Shown piece after piece: positions 63,650 to 64,000 of a stretch of DNA of 64,000 nt. The stretch spans positions 5,070,001-5,134,000 of the forward strand of contig NZ_JAVDYB010000001.1 of assembly GCF_031458235.1 (NCBI RefSeq), in the 5' to 3' direction. How positions within the stretch are numbered: position 1 is the stretch's first letter; the number at the start of each line of letters is the position of its first letter. The translations under genes and the position numbers were made by a program. The stretch is from Catenuloplanes atrovinosus (lineage in GTDB: Bacteria > Actinomycetota > Actinomycetes > Mycobacteriales > Micromonosporaceae). Under the pieces are notes generated by a model that was not told where the DNA came from, did not search any database, and saw only the letters and a program-made list of their open reading frames with translations.

Positions 63650-64000
63650 GTGTCGTACGACGTCGTGGTGGTGGGCGGTGGCAACGCGGGGTTCTGCGCG
63701 GCGCTGGCCGCGGCCGGTCGGGGGCGCCGGGTCCTGCTGCTGGAGAAGGGCCTGCCGGACGAGGCGGGCGGCAACAGCTACTACACGGCCGGCGCGTTCC
63801 GGGTGGCGCACGGCGGGCTGCCGGACCTGGCCGGCATCGTCGATCACGACGACCGGCACGCGGAGACCGTGCTGCCGCCGTACCCGCCGGAGGACTTCGT
63901 CCGCGATCTGGAGCGGGTGACCGAGGGCCGCACCGATCCGGAGCTGGCCGCCACCGTGGCCGGGGAGAGCCGGTCCGCGCTGGGCTGGCTGCGCACGCTC
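63650..64000 (+). CDS. tcuA: FAD-dependent tricarballylate dehydrogenase, partial
   Basis: From GTG 63650 (after GGAGGG) the first 117 codons encode the N-terminus of a succinate-dehydrogenase-type flavoprotein. The FAD site is YDVVVVGGGNAGFCAALAAA, then LLLEKGLPDEAGGNSYYTAG, which matches the TcuA branch (GGNSxYTAGAFR). The gene runs off the right edge. Next to a TctCBA transporter it points to import and oxidation of tricarballylate to aconitate. Confidence 0.88.
   Translation, partial: MSYDVVVVGGGNAGFCAALAAAGRGRRVLLLEKGLPDEAGGNSYYTAGAFRVAHGGLPDLAGIVDHDDRHAETVLPPYPPEDFVRDLERVTEGRTDPELAATVAGESRSALGWLRTL

Overview
The window is high-GC actinomycete chromosomal DNA. The gene set suggests a Micromonosporaceae-type organism (Actinoplanes or Catenuloplanes-like): a SapB-type ram cluster, CBM2 and GH3 secreted hydrolases, F420-type oxidoreductase, and a methyl-accepting chemotaxis protein, which would fit a genus with motile spores. 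The taxonomic placement is inference; no rRNA or tRNA gene was seen.

Bases 1-12,730 look like an accessory, partly decaying island. It holds a frameshifted XRE regulator, a frameshifted and truncated MFS transporter, an intact secreted CBM2 esterase, and a minus-strand four-gene cluster. In transcription order that cluster is a TPR protein, a small EACC1-like membrane protein, a CHAT protease-STAND ATPase, and a second TPR protein translationally coupled to the CHAT gene but broken by one missing C. The island ends at a 5'-truncated second copy of the esterase.

Bases 12,811-26,300 hold a hexapeptide acyltransferase fused to a helical domain, a long low-complexity secreted protein, and a complete SapB/AmfS-type class III lanthipeptide locus. 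The locus has two tandem LuxR-type regulators, an ABC half-transporter pair, a 39-residue precursor with a SapB-like core, and the LanKC synthetase. A WGR/beta-propeller protein is divergent from it. Bases 26,600-39,000 are mostly housekeeping or metabolic: an HhH membrane protein, a MoxR/VWA pair with a companion gene, a P450, a subtilisin inhibitor, an FAD oxidase with a divergent regulator, an alpha/beta hydrolase and an acyltransferase.

Bases 39,298-43,337 contain the most interesting candidate. A HTH-macrodomain gene is divergent from a two-gene operon encoding a four-helix membrane protein and a nucleoside phosphorylase/nucleosidase-fold protein. The C-terminus of the membrane protein and the N-terminus of the nucleosidase share a short motif (V-x-x-D-x-V-x-[IF]-G-N) that resembles the RHIM amyloid core. 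I infer an amyloid-signalled defence or cell-death module in which the enzyme is the effector.

Bases 43,482-64,000 are ordinary chromosome: a CNNM/CorC protein, TetR regulators, an LD-carboxypeptidase, a voltage-gated channel, GDPD, a two-component pair with almost abutting start codons, an F420 oxidoreductase, a large secreted GH3 enzyme with a CebR-like operator, a transglycosylase-like protein, a Tat-exported flavoprotein, an MCP, and a TctCBA transporter divergent from a tricarballylate dehydrogenase that runs off the end.
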